A DNA stretch of 64,000 nt from Sabethes cyaneus (GCF_943734655.1 NC_071355.1:90987449-91051448); one strand, 5' to 3'. Positions 1-44,840 are shown, counted from the stretch's first letter. Numbers and translations: made by a program. Notes: generated from the letters alone by a model not told the origin.

Positions 1-2025
1 ACCAGAACCGTCATAAGTGTGTAATAAAACCAGCATTGTTACTAGGGTTATTAACGTTTTGTACATTGTCAGCTTTGTGCGGCGGCTCATGCTCCCAGAT
101 CGAAACGTCGTGCGGAGGGAAAAGTAGGCTCGATTTCCAGCTTGAATGCGTCGTTGGATCTCCTTACTCGTATTATTGTCGGCGGTGACCAGAGATCCCA
201 AATATACGAACTCATCAACCACTTCCAGTTCATCACCGTCAATAGTCACTGTCCGTGGGAAGCAAACGTTACTTTCTAGGGAGCCTCTTCCTACATTCCT
301 ATATTTGGTTTTCAACGCATTAATTTGTAACCCTATCCTCCTAGCCTCTATTTTTAGTCTGGCGTAGGTTGCCTCCGCCGTCCCACGGTTTTTAGTACTG
401 ATGTCGAGGTCATCTGCAAAGGCTAGGAGTTGGCTGCTCTTGCTGAAGATCGTTCCTCTCGTTTCGATGCCTGCTCGCCGGATCACACCTTCAATAGCGA
501 TATTGAATAACATACAAGACAGTCCATTCCCCTGCCGTAGCCCTCTGCGCGCTGCGAAAGGATTTGAGAGTGTCCCCGAAACGCTCACGTAGCACATCAC
601 TAGTTCCAGAGTAGCTTTGATCACCCGCGTCAGTTTGTCCGGAAAACCGTCCTCGTGCATTATCTGCCATAGCTGTTCGCGTTCAACGGTATCGTATGCT
701 GCTCTGAAATTCACGAAAATATGATGCGCGGGCACGTTGTACTCTCGACATTTTTGGAGGATTTGTCGCTGAGTAAAAATTTGATCCGTAGTAGCACGGG
801 CCCCCATAAAGCCCACCTGATACTGCCCTACAAATTCTCTTGCTATTGGGGATAGACGACGCAACAAAATCTGGGAGAGCACCCTGTAGGCGGAGTTGAC
901 CAGCGTAATGCCGCGGTAGTTACAACAGTATAGCCGGTCGCCCTTTTTGTAGATGGGACAGACTACGCCTTCCAACCACTCCTCCGGTTTCTCTTCTTCC
1001 CAAATCCTTAAAATCAGCCAGTGAATTGCCGTTGCTAGCGGTTCTTGATCATTTTTGTAGAGTTCTGCCGGGAGTCGGTCCTTTCCGGTGGCTCTATTAT
1101 TCTTCAGCAGACCGATTTCTCGCTGGATCTCTTCGAGATCGGAAGCCGGTACGCTGTTGTCGTTTGTTGTCATTCCTCGCTCGTCGATATTTGGCCAAAT
1201 TCTCTCTCGTGGATATGCTCAGAGAGTTTTCCCAAGCTCCTTTTTTCGTCTCTATCGCTTCTTGGCATTCCCCGTCAAACCAATCATTTCGTGCACTTGA
1301 GGTTTTTACACCTAGCACCGCGGTTGCGGCCTCGTTGGCGGCCGAGCGTATCAAACTCCATCCATTTTCGCGGGTCGAAGCATCTAGCTTCACAGAGGAA
1401 GGCAGAGCTTTATCCAGTACGCGCGCGTAGTTTTCGGTAACTGGCGGTTTGTTTAACTGCCGAATGTTTAGCCGAGGAGGGCGACTTTGTCGCGAGGTAT
1501 AAACCGTCGTACGTTAGTGATGTTCGAGAAAAACCGGCGCTCAATGAGAATATGGTCGATTTGGTTCGAGGTTCGTTGGTCACGGGATCTCCAGGTGGGT
1601 CGCTGGCCGTTATCGTTCGTGTAGGTGTGCAGGCTATGGGGCCCGATCACCGGTCTATACATTGCTTCCCTGCCAATTTGGGCGTTCATATCCCCGATGA
1701 CGATCTTGATGTCCCGTGGTGAGCAGCTGTCGTACGTTGCCTCCAGCTGCGCATAGAACCCTTCCTTCTCGTCGTCGGGCCTACCTTCGGCCCACCGCGT
1801 TTTGCCCAACACTACGAAACCCGTTCCCAGCTCGTTGGTCGCTCCACCACCTTGAAAAAATTGGGCTTTGTCGCCACGGATCCTCCACACCTTCTCGCTT
1901 TGCGACAGATCTCCTGCAGTGCCACGATGCCAAACTTTTGGGGTTCTAACTGATCGAGTAGCACCCTGTCGCCACCAACGAAATTTAGCGAACTGCAATT
2001 CCGGGTACCATGTCTCCATTCCATG
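1..2025 (-). mobile_element. Family A non-LTR retrotransposon, body (endonuclease and reverse transcriptase), degenerate
   Basis: Read on the - strand, the stretch from about 2020 to 1468 encodes an APE-type endonuclease remnant, including the core motif IVIGDMNAQIGRE and the downstream QIDHILIE motif. The sequence from about 1400 to the left edge carries linker and reverse-transcriptase sequence, including LLAFADDLDI (FADD catalytic box, near 400-440) and VYLGSLVTADN (near 180-210). Stops and frameshifts break the frame, so it is inactive. Its 3' end is off the window. A 703-bp hAT-like insertion (2026-2728) separates it from its 5' end at 2729-3030. The copy belongs to the APE-RT non-LTR elements (RTE/I/Loner-like by its motifs); I cannot fix the clade by eye. 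Confidence 0.85.
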
Positions 2026-2728
2026 CAGTGATGGTAAAAACTCAAAATCTCAAAACTCATCAAAAATCAAAATCAACTGTGAATCATGTCAGCTTGATCC
2101 TATGCAGCAAAAAATCAAGCGTGAGTTTTTCTGTTCTCATAGCAAGAAGCACAAAACTCACACCGATTCAAGCTTCCAGCTTGATCACATTCTGCTTTTC
2201 TTCAACTGCTATCCGGAGCTATGCACATATACATACAAATTCCATGTTGAACAGCATAGGCATTTTCTCGTGCGATACGTAGCTGTGAGTGAGCGTGAGG
2301 GAATGAATCTCTAAATAAATCGCAAAGTTAAACTAAAACGCACACTTAAAGTACATGTTTATCTAATTATTATTGGGCTTGTTACTTTCTAGTTGAGAAA
2401 ATGTCGATTCCCGCGAAAGAAAAATATAAATTCCGCTAATATGTTTGCCATCTTAATTCATGAATGTGTGCTGCGTTTTTCGCTGCTGCTGTTTTCTCTG
2501 ATGGAAAATTCTCCTTTGCTGTCTGGTTTGTTTGTTTGAAATGCCAGCTGTGGAAGAATGAAGCAAAATGCTCACAGCTGAATTCGGTTCACATCGCACA
2601 GCAACAGAGACATCGCTTATAATAGCGAGAGAAATTCAAATGTGAGTTTTGCGCTTGTGATCAAAGTTGAAATTTCTTGTACTTGAAATCTCATTGAGTT
2701 TTTTGTTGCTATGAATTTTTCAACACTG
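2026..2728. mobile_element. Non-autonomous hAT-like DNA transposon with 8-bp TSD
   Basis: The insert begins CAGTGATGGTAAAAA and ends TTTTTCAACACTG, which are imperfect terminal inverted repeats of the CAGTG type. It is flanked by a perfect 8-bp duplication, ATTCCATG (2018-2025 and 2729-2736). Removing the insert and one copy of the duplication rejoins family A retrotransposon sequence, as comparison with the uninterrupted copy near 59600-59640 shows. No transposase frame is visible. An 8-bp duplication plus CA-type ends is the hAT signature. Confidence 0.85.
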
Positions 2729-3030
2729 ATTCCATGTCTTTATTTTGTCGCCTTGGGCCATGCCGAATGTTCCGAGAAGATATTTCTTCACTCTTGTTGT
2801 TAGTTTTTTTTGGGTTTAGGTAGGTAGCCGTTCTAGGGCTTGCGCTACCGAGTCTCGGGATGGAGCTGCCATCTTACAGTGCCGAGATAACACTGTGCCT
2901 CCTCCCCTGTTAGTATACGACCTTAGTTTCCATCGGGGTTGGTTACCCGATCTCCGCTAAGGTTGCTCGTATTCCTGCTGATACCACGTAAAGGTAGGGG
3001 TAGAAGTTGCTAAATAAGAGGCTAGGGACC
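2729..3030 (-). mobile_element. Family A retrotransposon, 5' end segment
   Basis: This segment resembles the corresponding 5' region of the copy at 58072-59742 (for example GGTTTAGGTA and CTACCGAGTCTC shared in order). Its last part, about 2920-3030, is repeated near 9060-9170 (TTAGTTTCCATCG and AAGAGGCT). It is the 5' untranslated/promoter part of the element on the - strand. It ends about 100 bases before the first receptor exon in the window. Confidence 0.7.
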
Positions 3031-3128
3031 ACAATGGGGTCTGTTTTACGCATTATCCAACCATTTACCAACTTACATATTATAAACAATTTTGTAATAA
3101 CTCTACATTGTTCAATTCTATTTTTCAG

Positions 3129-35849
<32,721 letters not shown>

Positions 35850-36632
35850 GTATCGGATTTTTAGCCAGCGTAAAAGCATCAGGATATCGTGAAACATTAT
35901 CTCCAAGCAGAACGAGTTTGATTGCCAAGCTGTTTGTCTTCGCAACGCTATCGGAAATTAACTTAATCCCAGCAACTGGGGCTTCCGAAGGGGGAATGTA
36001 AAACTGTACGTAAGTGTTTTCGAATAAAATCGAGTAAGCAATTCTTCGCCGTGTTCATACATTACATCACGAAAAAACAGTGATAAATATTCACTGGCAA
36101 ATAACAACGTATGGTAAAAACCAGTGAAAGTGACTATCAATTACAATGTAAGGCACTTTTTACACGATTGAATTAAATTGCAATGTTTCAGATTACATTT
36201 TTGATGACTTAGAATGGTTCCTTCAATATCACAGCCTAAATTTCTTATTTAACGCAAAAAATACAAGTTATTGGTATACCAACATATATTCACAAACAAA
36301 CACACGAAACACTTGCATCCACGCCCACGCAAAAACCACTCATTTATCTAAAAAGCATATTTCACATGTTGCTTCAAGTGTTCAATCTAAAACCTTACAA
36401 GTGTAAAAACCCTACAAATTTAAGTTACTCCGTAAAAAGCTTAAAAGAGAGTGTTAGTTATGCAAGCAAAATGTGTAGGACGATAATTTTTAAAGGATTT
36501 CCTTCTATGTGTCATGTCAGTTCGTCAGTGGCTTCATTTAAATGAAATGAAGCGTGACTGGGTGTTTCCGTATTATTATTTGTATAAAAACAATGCCTTA
36601 TTTCTCGCCTGACATTTCACGGTGACAGAAGC
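35850..36632 (+). other. 3' UTR / intergenic sequence after the alpha2-like gene
   Basis: The sequence GAATAAAATC near 36023 is the first plausible poly(A) signal. The rest is AT-rich with no gene recognised. Confidence 0.5.
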
Positions 36633-36757
36633 AAAGCCTTGGGCTTAAACGTCTTTCTAAGACTTGATCTTTCTATATCGACAGACTTCGCAGACTCCTG
36701 TTAGAGTACACGACAATTACGGAGCTATTGCAACGATTCAGCTGACGTGGAGGCTTG
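36633..36757 (-). mobile_element. Feilai-like SINE 3' part, reverse
   Basis: GGGCTTAAACGTCTTTCTAA, ATATCGACAGACTTCGCAG, TGTTAGAGTACA and GACAATTACGG match the copy at 60822-61032. The element is cut short at the hAT-like MITE insertion that starts at 36766. Confidence 0.75.
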
Positions 36758-36765
36758 CTTACTGG

Positions 36766-37057
36766 CAGGGATGCCACATATAATTCTGTGTTTTTTGTTG
36801 AAAAAATCTGACAATCTGTACGGCGAAGAAAAATATCTGTGCAAAAATCTGTCCAATGCAAAACAATGAGAGTGAAAGAGATAGAGAGTCATTTTGCTGA
36901 CTATTTCCGTCTCTTTCACTCTCATGTAAAAGCTCAAAAATCTGTTTAATCTGCGTAATTTGGCGAAAATCTGTATTCTGTGCACACAGATTCTGTACAG
37001 GCGATTTCTTTCAAATATCTGTTAAACACAGAATAATCTGTGCATGTGGCAACCCTG
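36766..37057. mobile_element. CAGGG-type hAT-like MITE, copy 2, with perfect 8-bp TSD
   Basis: This 292-bp element starts CAGGGATGCCACAT and ends ATGTGGCAACCCTG, which are matching inverted ends with one difference. CTTACTGG is duplicated on both sides (36758-36765 and 37058-37065). Copy 1 at 8006-8288 is the same element in reverse. The 8-bp duplication and CAGGG ends fit hAT. No transposase. Confidence 0.93.
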
Positions 37058-37291
37058 CTTACTGGCCGACTGGCGATTTTACGTAGGCATAAAAGCATTT
37101 CAATGCAATTTTCTTAAGAATTATCTAGCGTATGAGGCCAGCAACTATTTCATTCGAAGAAGATGCGTTGAAGTGCATTTGAATCTTCTTGATACCTAAG
37201 CGAAAGAGAGAAAGCACAAAAAAACTCTTATTTGCAGACAGAAACTCTTCAAAAAACGAAATTTAATGAGATTTGAATTGAGTAATTTTGT

Positions 37292-37551
37292 CACGGATAG
37301 AAATTCATTCTCCAAAATGAGCAAAATGACGCATGATCTCGGATTTTTGCTTATGCTTTATGAAAATACACCATGAATAATAATCATGATATCACAAACT
37401 TGTTACGGTACAACACAACACAAAATCATGAATTTTGAATTCATGATTTTGTGCGGTCTCATATGACAGTTTAGTCATAATTTCACAGCAATTCAAGCTT
37501 TATGGTAGGTATCATGATTTTATTCATATTGGAATCGGATTTCTTTCCGTG
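37292..37551. mobile_element. 260-bp MITE with central perfect hairpin
   Basis: The ends CACGGATAGAAATTCATTC and GGATTTCTTTCCGTG are imperfect inverted repeats. The centre is a perfect hairpin: CACAAAATCATGAATT (37419-37434), loop TTG, and its reverse complement (37438-37453). I see no clear target duplication. Confidence 0.6.
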
Positions 37552-38029
37552 TATGCAGGTAAGTCAGTACGAGAAAGATTGATAGTGTAAACCAAATGGC
37601 TTTTATTTACATACAACACTCCCAATTTAAAGTTAATTTACGGTGTTTTTATTTACCTCGTTTGATTTAAATTCTGTGCTTTTTTGCTCCATAAATACCA
37701 ATAAACTAAGCCGTTAAACAGTGCATATTATAACGAACTTTCGTCACGAAGGTTGCTGGCGGAGAGTTTTCCGGTATGAGAAATATTTTATTAGGATAGG
37801 TATATGTTTAATTGCGAAGGAATTGTTTGTTTGAGTGGTTCGAGAGTTTACGATTTCAATGCATCAACTGTGCACCACCAGAATATATGATGAATCAATT
37901 CGTTTCGTGTCCATAATGAACAATTTGAAATCGTTATCATACAGCTTGTTTTCGACGCTAGTCACTTCAACTGTACTATGCGGACTTGGATATTGTGATA
38001 TCGAAACGAAATGAAAAGTAAACCTAATT
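37552..38029 (+). other. Intergenic sequence, nothing recognised
   Basis: This is AT-rich, non-coding and shows no repeat that I can name. Confidence 0.5.
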
Positions 38030-38395
38030 GGACTTCAAAACATTGAAAAATAATATTTTTTTATAACGGTAGCTTTTTACAATCAACGGAGGAGACGGTA
38101 TAAGAAAGTAATTAAACAAAGATGTTGATAGGATCCAAATAGAATTGGACCAGGCGTACAGGGGAAAGATCGGGTAATTAGGTAATGGAGGGTCATTATA
38201 GCAACGCTTGAGAAGTTGTGACCGTTCTATTTTATTCAAGCTGTGGGATCAGCGAATCAAACCAAGCAATATTCGGTGCCAATTGTAATCGGATTCGAAC
38301 CCACTCGTTCTCCCAGATCCTGTGGATCGCCGATAGTGATGAACCTTTGAACCACAGCGGACTGAACAAAAGGGAGACTTCACAACCCCTTGATT
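38030..38395 (-). mobile_element. tRNA-headed SINE-like repeat, family 2, copy 2
   Basis: On the - strand the head GTTGTGAAGTCTCCC, the words CGGCGATCC and box B-like GGGTTCGAATCC come first. The body GCGTTGCTATAATGACCC and GGATCCTATCAACATC follow, and the sequence ends in a T/A-rich tail near 38030. Copies at 8575 and 39250 share the body. Confidence 0.7.
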
Positions 38396-38428
38396 AGGCG
38401 TGCGGCGTACATTTCACTCTTCGACAAA

Positions 38429-39250
38429 TCATCGGGAGTACAACTTGCCCACGCATCATATTTTCGTGAATTTCAAGGCAGCATACGATACAGTTGAACG
38501 CGAACAGCTATGACAGATAATGCGCAAGTACGGGTTTCCGGACAAACTGACGCATCTGATTAAAACTAGCCTGGAGCGATTGAAGTGCTACGTACGCGTT
38601 TCGAGTCTCCAGTCCTTTCGATTCGCCCAGAGGATTGCGGCAAGGGTACAGACTGTCCTGTATGTTATTCAATATCGCTATTGAAGGTGAGATCCGGCTA
38701 CCGAGCATCGAAATCTTCAGCAAGAGTAGCCAACTCCTAGCCTTTGCAGACGATCTCGACATTATTACTAGAAACCTTAGAACGGCGGAGGCAATCTATG
38801 CCACAGTAAAAAGTGAGACTAGCTGCGTCGAAAACCAAATACATGGTAAAAAGAGGCTCCAGATAAAGTAAAGTTTATCTCCCACGGACCGTGACTATTG
38901 ATGGCGATGAATTGGAAGTGGTTGAAGAATTCGTATATTTGGGATCCCTGGTCACCGCCGACAATAATACGAGTAAGGAGATTCAACGCCACATTCCAAT
39001 TAGAAGTCGAGCCTACTTTTCCCTCCGCAAGACGCTTAGAGGAGCATACGCCACCGCACAAAGCTGACGATGTACAAAACGCTAATCAGGCCGGCAGGCC
39101 TCTATGGACTTGAGACAATAACTTTGCTTACGGAAGACATACGTGCACTTCCCTTATTTATACGAAAGATGTTGCGAACGAGTTTTGGCTAAGTAAAAAC
39201 GGAAAACGGAGAGTGGCGTAGGCGTATGAACCACTTGGATCAGCTTGGAT
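38429..39250 (+). mobile_element. Family A retrotransposon fragment (RT), 5' truncated
   Basis: The + strand encodes FVNFKAAYDTV-like sequence near 38470, then RLSCMLFNIAIEGEIR (38650-38700), LLAFADDLDI (38730-38762), VVEEFVYLGSLVTADNN (38920-38970) and a C-terminal KTENGEWRRR-like motif near 39200. Frameshifts and a stop inactivate it. It is the same family as 1-3030. Confidence 0.85.
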
Positions 39251-39405
39251 AAAAAGCTTAAGCAACTTCTTAGGCGTTGCTTCAATGACCCTCCCTTATC
39301 TAATTTTCCGATCTTTTCCCTTCACGCCTGGTCCCATTCTGTTGGATCCTATCAACATCTTTGATTCATTGCATTCTTTTACCGTCGTCTACCCGGTATA
39401 TTTTT
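39251..39405 (+). mobile_element. tRNA-headed SINE-like repeat, family 2, copy 3 (body only)
   Basis: GGCGTTGCTTCAATGACC, TTCACGCCTGGTCCC and GGATCCTATCAACATC match copy 2 in reverse. It abuts the 3' end of the family A fragment and ends at a short tandem repeat. Confidence 0.65.
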
Positions 39406-39410
39406 TAATA

Positions 39411-39465
39411 TACATACGTAATACATACGTAATACATACGTAATACATACGTAATACATACGTAA
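39411..39465. repeat. 11-bp tandem repeat, five copies
   Basis: The unit TACATACGTAA is repeated five times without mismatch directly after the SINE-like body. Confidence 0.95.
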
Positions 39466-40885
39466 GCTTTCAACAGAACAACGCCGAAAAATTGTACACT
39501 TAGAGTTAGAATGGCAGGTGTAACTGAGAAAACCGAGAGACCAGCGATCAGGAAGTTCAATGAAAATTCGTTTGAGGATAAACTGGGTCACAAAAAGATG
39601 CTCCAGCTTGCATAAAAACGATAGTAGATAGTAGAAATTGTGAACACTGAACTGTCGTACTAATATTGTTTCAACAGCATTATCCAAAAAAAATGAATTT
39701 TTAACATTTTTGTTGTATTTTTGTTAAAAGCAGGGTGCGTCCTTATTTTCAGGGACAGTCTTAAACCCTAATCACTTTTTTACTTTTTTTTACTTTTTAT
39801 TTTTAGTCACCGTAACAATTTTGTAGAATGTTTCGTTGATGTTTTTCGGTGAAATCCCTAATCCCTAATCGTTTGTCCGTTTCCGTAGCCTGGGTCTATA
39901 CGGCTTGTTTCCGAAAGTATTTGCATTGTTTACTTTATACTAATATATTTTACGGCTCACTTTTGGGCGAGCCGGCACGTGTTAAAAAAATCTATTTCTT
40001 CTAAAATTTCTCTTTGTTTTCCGATGACTGAAATTTTTTTCTTCAGCGTACGCGTACCGTATAGTTTCGGTCGGAATAGCATCAAGGGGAATAAATCCAT
40101 GGTTCAATAAACTGATATCGAAACTAATTATACATTTCAATTATATTATTCCATATGTAAGTGTACTATCGAAACTACTCGTTGAAAATAAAAATATATA
40201 TATTTTTTCTGGAATCAGTCTGACCAGCTTTGCAATACAAATCTGTGTGGTTGAGTTCTTGGCAAGATATACCGGCAAAGAGTGATTGCGTAAAAATCAG
40301 GGTATCAAAGGATTTTAAAGGAAATAGAAGCAGCACTTAACCAGCACTTCTTAAGGAAAAGACAAACACAAAAGATTTCTTACTCTTGCAAACCGGCAAA
40401 ACTTTAAACTGATGTAATTTATGTCGACTCTTGCTGCTGTGTTAAACCACGCTGGGATTCGAGATAGGCAAGTATAAACAGACATCCGGCTACCAGGGGA
40501 AGAGTAATAAATTGTTCTTCCTTTGCTTTAAAACCGTAGCAGTGCGATTGCAGCTAGAGACTGCTGCCAAATTTTTGACTTTAATTACATATACTGGGCA
40601 TGAGACAGTACTAAATCTTCATGCTCTAATAGTTGGACTGTCTGCTCAAATGATATATAACAATACAAATGATGGCGTACGTATCAGTTTAGCTTGTGCA
40701 TCTATATGCATAATAAGTTTATCTAGAAAATGAAAATACTCGTTCAACACCAATTATTAAATTCAGTACAAAAAATTGTTTCAATTTTCTTTCTGAATTT
40801 TTCAAAATCAACTGAAAGTTAGTTAAATAATTAGTTACATTTTGAATTAACTTTGAATGTTTACTAGCGAAAAATTATCCAATTA
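39466..40885 (+). other. Intergenic sequence, nothing recognised
   Basis: This is AT-rich sequence between the two receptor genes, with short open frames only. No gene. Confidence 0.5.
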
Positions 40886-41051
40886 CACTCAAGTACTTTT
40901 TTACACGGTTTGTTTTTTCGATTATTAAGAACGGGGCAACTTAGAGATCAATTATTTATTTCTCAATACATTTGGGACCGGCCCGACATTCGTCACGTAA
41001 TATGTAAATGGTCTATGGAAAAAACAAATCGTGTAAAAAAAGACTTTAGTG
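40886..41051. mobile_element. 166-bp MITE with CACTCAAGT ends
   Basis: The ends CACTCAAGTACTTTTTTACA and TGTAAAAAAAGACTTTAGTG are inverted repeats, and TA precedes the left end. A related left end occurs at 61637 (CACTCAAGTCTTTTTACACG), also after TA. No coding. Confidence 0.7.
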
Positions 41052-41330
41052 AGTTCGAATACAATTTAACACGTTCCGAAAACTCGATCTTTGTATGTGT
41101 GAATTCTGAGTGACCGACCGAGAAATATTTATTAGAAAGTACTCTAAGCAGCTATATAGCCAATAACACATTGCCATAAGTGATTTTTTTTAGAGAATTG
41201 GAATTATATTACTTCACTTATGACAATGTGTTAGTGGCAAATGTCGCATTAGTTGTTCATCTATATCTGGAAATCCACAACATTTCTGGTGTCAAGAAAG
41301 TAACCTCTCTGAATGTGAGCTTTCTAGAGT

Positions 41331-41423
41331 ATAGGTTATTCGAGTACAGGACAATTGCGGGGATCCTGTCGTCTCCAACAGCATCTCCCAGCCGAGATTG
41401 AAACATAGGATGGTTTGTTAGAC
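41331..41423 (-). mobile_element. Feilai-like SINE fragment, reverse
   Basis: GAGTACAGGACAATTGCGG, CAGCATCTCCCAGCCGAGAT and GGTTTGTTAGACCAG match other Feilai-like copies. The Transib-like element begins right after it, so the SINE was probably the insertion target or lies at its edge. Confidence 0.7.
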
Positions 41424-41428
41424 CAGTG

Positions 41429-44400
41429 CACTATGGTCCAGAAAGCCAAATTAGGTGGAAAAAATTGTTTACTCAGTAGTCGTTGATTTTAGACTATTTA
41501 CGTCTTAGCAACAAAATCTTGATTTAGGATGCCGCTTTTTTTGGCATGAGTTATTTTAGGGTGACCCTTAAATTCACCAAGATCCAAAAATTATCTTCAA
41601 AACGAAACAAGATAGAGCGATATTTACTTCAACAATTTTATAGCTTGAAGTATTTTTAGTAATATTGTAGAAGGCGAAATCCTTCTATCTCGAACCGTTT
41701 CCATATTAGAGCGATTTTCCTGAGTCAAGTTAGGGTGACCCTGCTATTTTGCGATTTTTCTCCATAACTTTTTTATTTTGCAATTCTCGCAAAACACTTC
41801 TTCAGATGACTTTTGAGGCTCAATAAGACGCAACTTTTAGTGAAAAAAGAAATTGGCTATCTACTTTACTTCTACACTTATATTAATTTTTATGATAAAA
41901 ATAGGCCGTTTTCAAATATTGGTATCTCAGAAAGGTGCAAGCAGAATTAAAATCGGTTGATTGCGTTTGAAAGATCGTGATTTTTTGTGCATAATATCAA
42001 AAAATTGGAGAGTGGATTTTTGTCTATCTCAAATAAATCAACTTTGAATATGTGTGGTTTTAACATATTTAAGCATATAAAAGTAAACGAGTTGCGCCAT
42101 AACTCCGCAAGGCCTTGATTGTTCTTGATTAAACTTAGCGTACATGTTTCTTAACATAAGTAAATCAGCACAGGGGGTTGACAAAAGCGGGGTGGTCGCT
42201 AAAAAGGGGAGGGGGAGGTACAAATAAGTAAAAGTGGCTGTAATTATCTTGCATTTAAACCGTTATAAGTTGTGTGAGTGGTTCAAATCTAAAAGAGAAT
42301 GTATAAACTTAACCTCATATTTGTTGACTTAAACTTCATAATGAGGTTAGATATTAAAAACGGTAGATTATCCAATAAACAGAGGGAATGGTAGACAAAG
42401 TAATGAAATCATATGTATTTCATAGTATCATGGAGTGAAACTACCGAATGAGAAGTTTAAATAGTTTTCTACCCGCACGGGGATTTCCGAGATTCGCACC
42501 TCCCTTTTCATCAGAGGCTACCATTTTTTTGTCTTTCAGCCACTTGTACATCTGTTTTCGATAAGATTGAAAATCTCAGGCGAGCGAGTGTGAAAAGCAT
42601 AGCATCCAAAGCTTACTCCACTGACGCAAGCCTACGCCAAACAACTGCTGGCACTGTGTGCATACATTCTGCTACCTACACACTCGCGAGTGTACAGCCT
42701 CATATCAACTTTCTACACATCCCGCCCGCGAATCCAAAGTTCACGAGCTGTCCATAGGTCGTTAGCACGAGCGGCACACTTGGATGTATGGATACGAATT
42801 TTACTTTTCTTCTTCATTTTACACCCTCGCTTACACATGCGGGTAAGTGTGCGGGCCGCGAGCGATGATAGGTATCAACTGCTGGGTAACAATGACGAGC
42901 ATAAGCAGCGAACGTGGCTGATAACTAAATAGCAAAGCATTGCAAAGCCTAGGTGCTACATTCCGTTATCGAAACTTGACGTTCTGTTTTTTTTTATACG
43001 ACAGACTTTGCAGCCAGCTGTTAGAATGCAGGACAATTGCAGGGCCAGTTGCTACGATCCTATTGACTCTAACAGCCTCTCCCAGCCGGGATTCGAACAT
43101 ATGACGACTGGCTTATTAGACCAGCATCATACCTCGAGGCCAACAGGGAGGTGATAACTAAATACACTGTGGCAAAAACTTGTCGCAGTGTATGAGAATA
43201 TCAGAAAAGAAATCCGAAAGAAATGCTCATGGATATGTGTCCGTTAGAAGAAAATCGTGAGACAAAATTGGACCACACGAATGCGGGCTTCACAACACTA
43301 CGTTTCAGTTTGCAAATTCTCATAATACAAAAAACAAAGACCTCATTTAGACATATCTACTCCTCCCCTTGATTAGCTCTCCTCGGTCAGCGGCCCTTTT
43401 GTCTACAGCAACTTGTACGTATCTCCGAAGATAATGAAAGAGACACAAAGCCTTCCTTATATTGTTCTGCTTCCGTAGTTGTGACCCTCCCATCTTTTCA
43501 CACACTCTTCATCTTATCTCCCAGCCACTTGTACAACTTCTAACAGACCAAATGCAAGATATTATTATTATTATTATTCTATATTTGAGAGGTTTTCAGT
43601 CTGTGGCTGGTTCGCCCCTTAATGCAAGATGATCGCAGGCACTTTTACTTATTTGGACCTCCCCCCCCCCCCCTTTTTTAGCGACCACCCCCTTTTTGTC
43701 AACATCCTGCGCTGATTCACTTGTATCAAGAAACATGTACGCCAAGTTTGCTGAAGAATAGTCAAGGCGTTCCGTAGTTATGGCGCAACTCGTTTACTTT
43801 TATATACTTAAATATGTTAAAACCACACATATTCAAAGTTGATTTATTTGAGATAGACAAAAATCCACTCTCCAATTTTTTTATATTATGCACAAAAAAT
43901 CACGATCTTTCAAACGCAATCAACCGATTTTAATTCTGCTTGCACCTTTCTGAGATACTAACATTTGAAAACGGCCTATTTTTATCATAAAAATTAATAT
44001 AAGTGTAGAAGTAAACTAGATAGCCAATTTCTTTTTTCACCAAAAGTTGCGTCTTATTGAGCCTCGAAAGTCATCTGAAGAAGTGTTTTGCGAGAATTGC
44101 AAAATAAAAAAGTTATGGAGAAAAATCGCAAAATAGCAGGGTCACCCTAACTTGACTCAGGAAAATCGCTCTAATATGGAAACGGTTCGAGATAGAAGGA
44201 TTTCGCCTTCTACAATATTACTAAAAATACTTCAAGCTATAAAATTGTTGAAGTAAATATCGCTCTATCTTGTTTCGTTTTGAAGATAATTTTTGGATCT
44301 TGGTGAATTTAAGGGTCACCCTAAAATAACTCATGCCAAAAAAAGCGGCATCCTAAATCGAGATTTTGTTGCTAAGACGTAAATAGTCTAAAATCAACGA

Positions 44401-44451
44401 CTACTGAGTAAACAATTTTTTCCACTTAATTTGGCTTTCTGGACCACAGTG
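41429..44451. mobile_element. Transib-like foldback element with about 825-bp terminal inverted repeats
   Basis: The left arm (41429 to about 42256) begins CACTATGGTCCAGAAAGCC. The right arm (about 43618 to 44451) is its near-identical reverse complement, ending GGCTTTCTGGACCACAGTG. CAGTG flanks both ends (41424-41428 and 44452-44456), a 5-bp duplication. The published Transib end consensus CACWATGG with 5-bp duplications fits the left end exactly and the right end with one change. The 1.36-kb loop shows no transposase that I can recognise and contains a Feilai-like SINE. It is therefore non-autonomous. Confidence 0.8.
42985..43152 (-). mobile_element. Feilai-like SINE inside the Transib-like loop
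   Basis: The copy reads in reverse: ACGACAGACTTTGCAGCC, CAGGACAATTGCAGGGCC, CTCCCAGCCGGGATTCGAAC (box B region), GACTGGCTTATTAGACCAGC and CTCGAGGCCAACAGGGAGG. It is nearly full length and lies in the loop of the foldback element. Confidence 0.8.
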
Positions 44452-44469
44452 CAGTGTATTCATGTTTGG

Positions 44470-44840
44470 CACACTAAGATGTAGAGAAGCCCCAAATACG
44501 ATAGTTCTTCTCGTTTAGTCTCATTTTGGCAAAGATACTGGGGTGACGAGGGACAGGAAAACAAAATATGGAGGCGGAGGATGAACTATGAACTCGCACC
44601 AGTCTACCGCGAACCCAGTATTTAAAAGGTGACTAAAACTGGACGGATACGATGAGCAGTGCAAGTTGCAAGAATGCCGAACAATTATCCTATGAAGATG
44701 ATGGATGAGCAACATAGTTAGACCAGCTGGAGCGTGATCTGGCGGCGGATACACGGTGTTCAAGGAATTGGAAAGCAGCCACCCACAACCTACTTAATTG
44801 GAGAAATTTTGTTAATCAGGCTATGCCTTAAGAAGGAAAG
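44470..44840 (+). mobile_element. Family B retrotransposon, 3' end fragment
   Basis: TGGACGGATACGATGAGCAG, GCAAGTTGCAAGAATGCC, GACCAGCTGGAGCGTGATC and TTGGAGAAATTTTGTTAATC match, in reverse, the 3' part of family B at 18005-18240. It ends with AAGAAGGAAAG, like the AAG-rich tail of that copy. Confidence 0.75.

Noticed and set aside
1026..1440. Overlapping + strand open frames of over 130 codons
   Set aside because: They are antisense shadows of the family A endonuclease/RT linker on the - strand.
42690..42932. 80-codon open frame in the Transib-like loop as a transposase
   Set aside because: It is too short, basic and without DDE-like or RAG1-core motifs.
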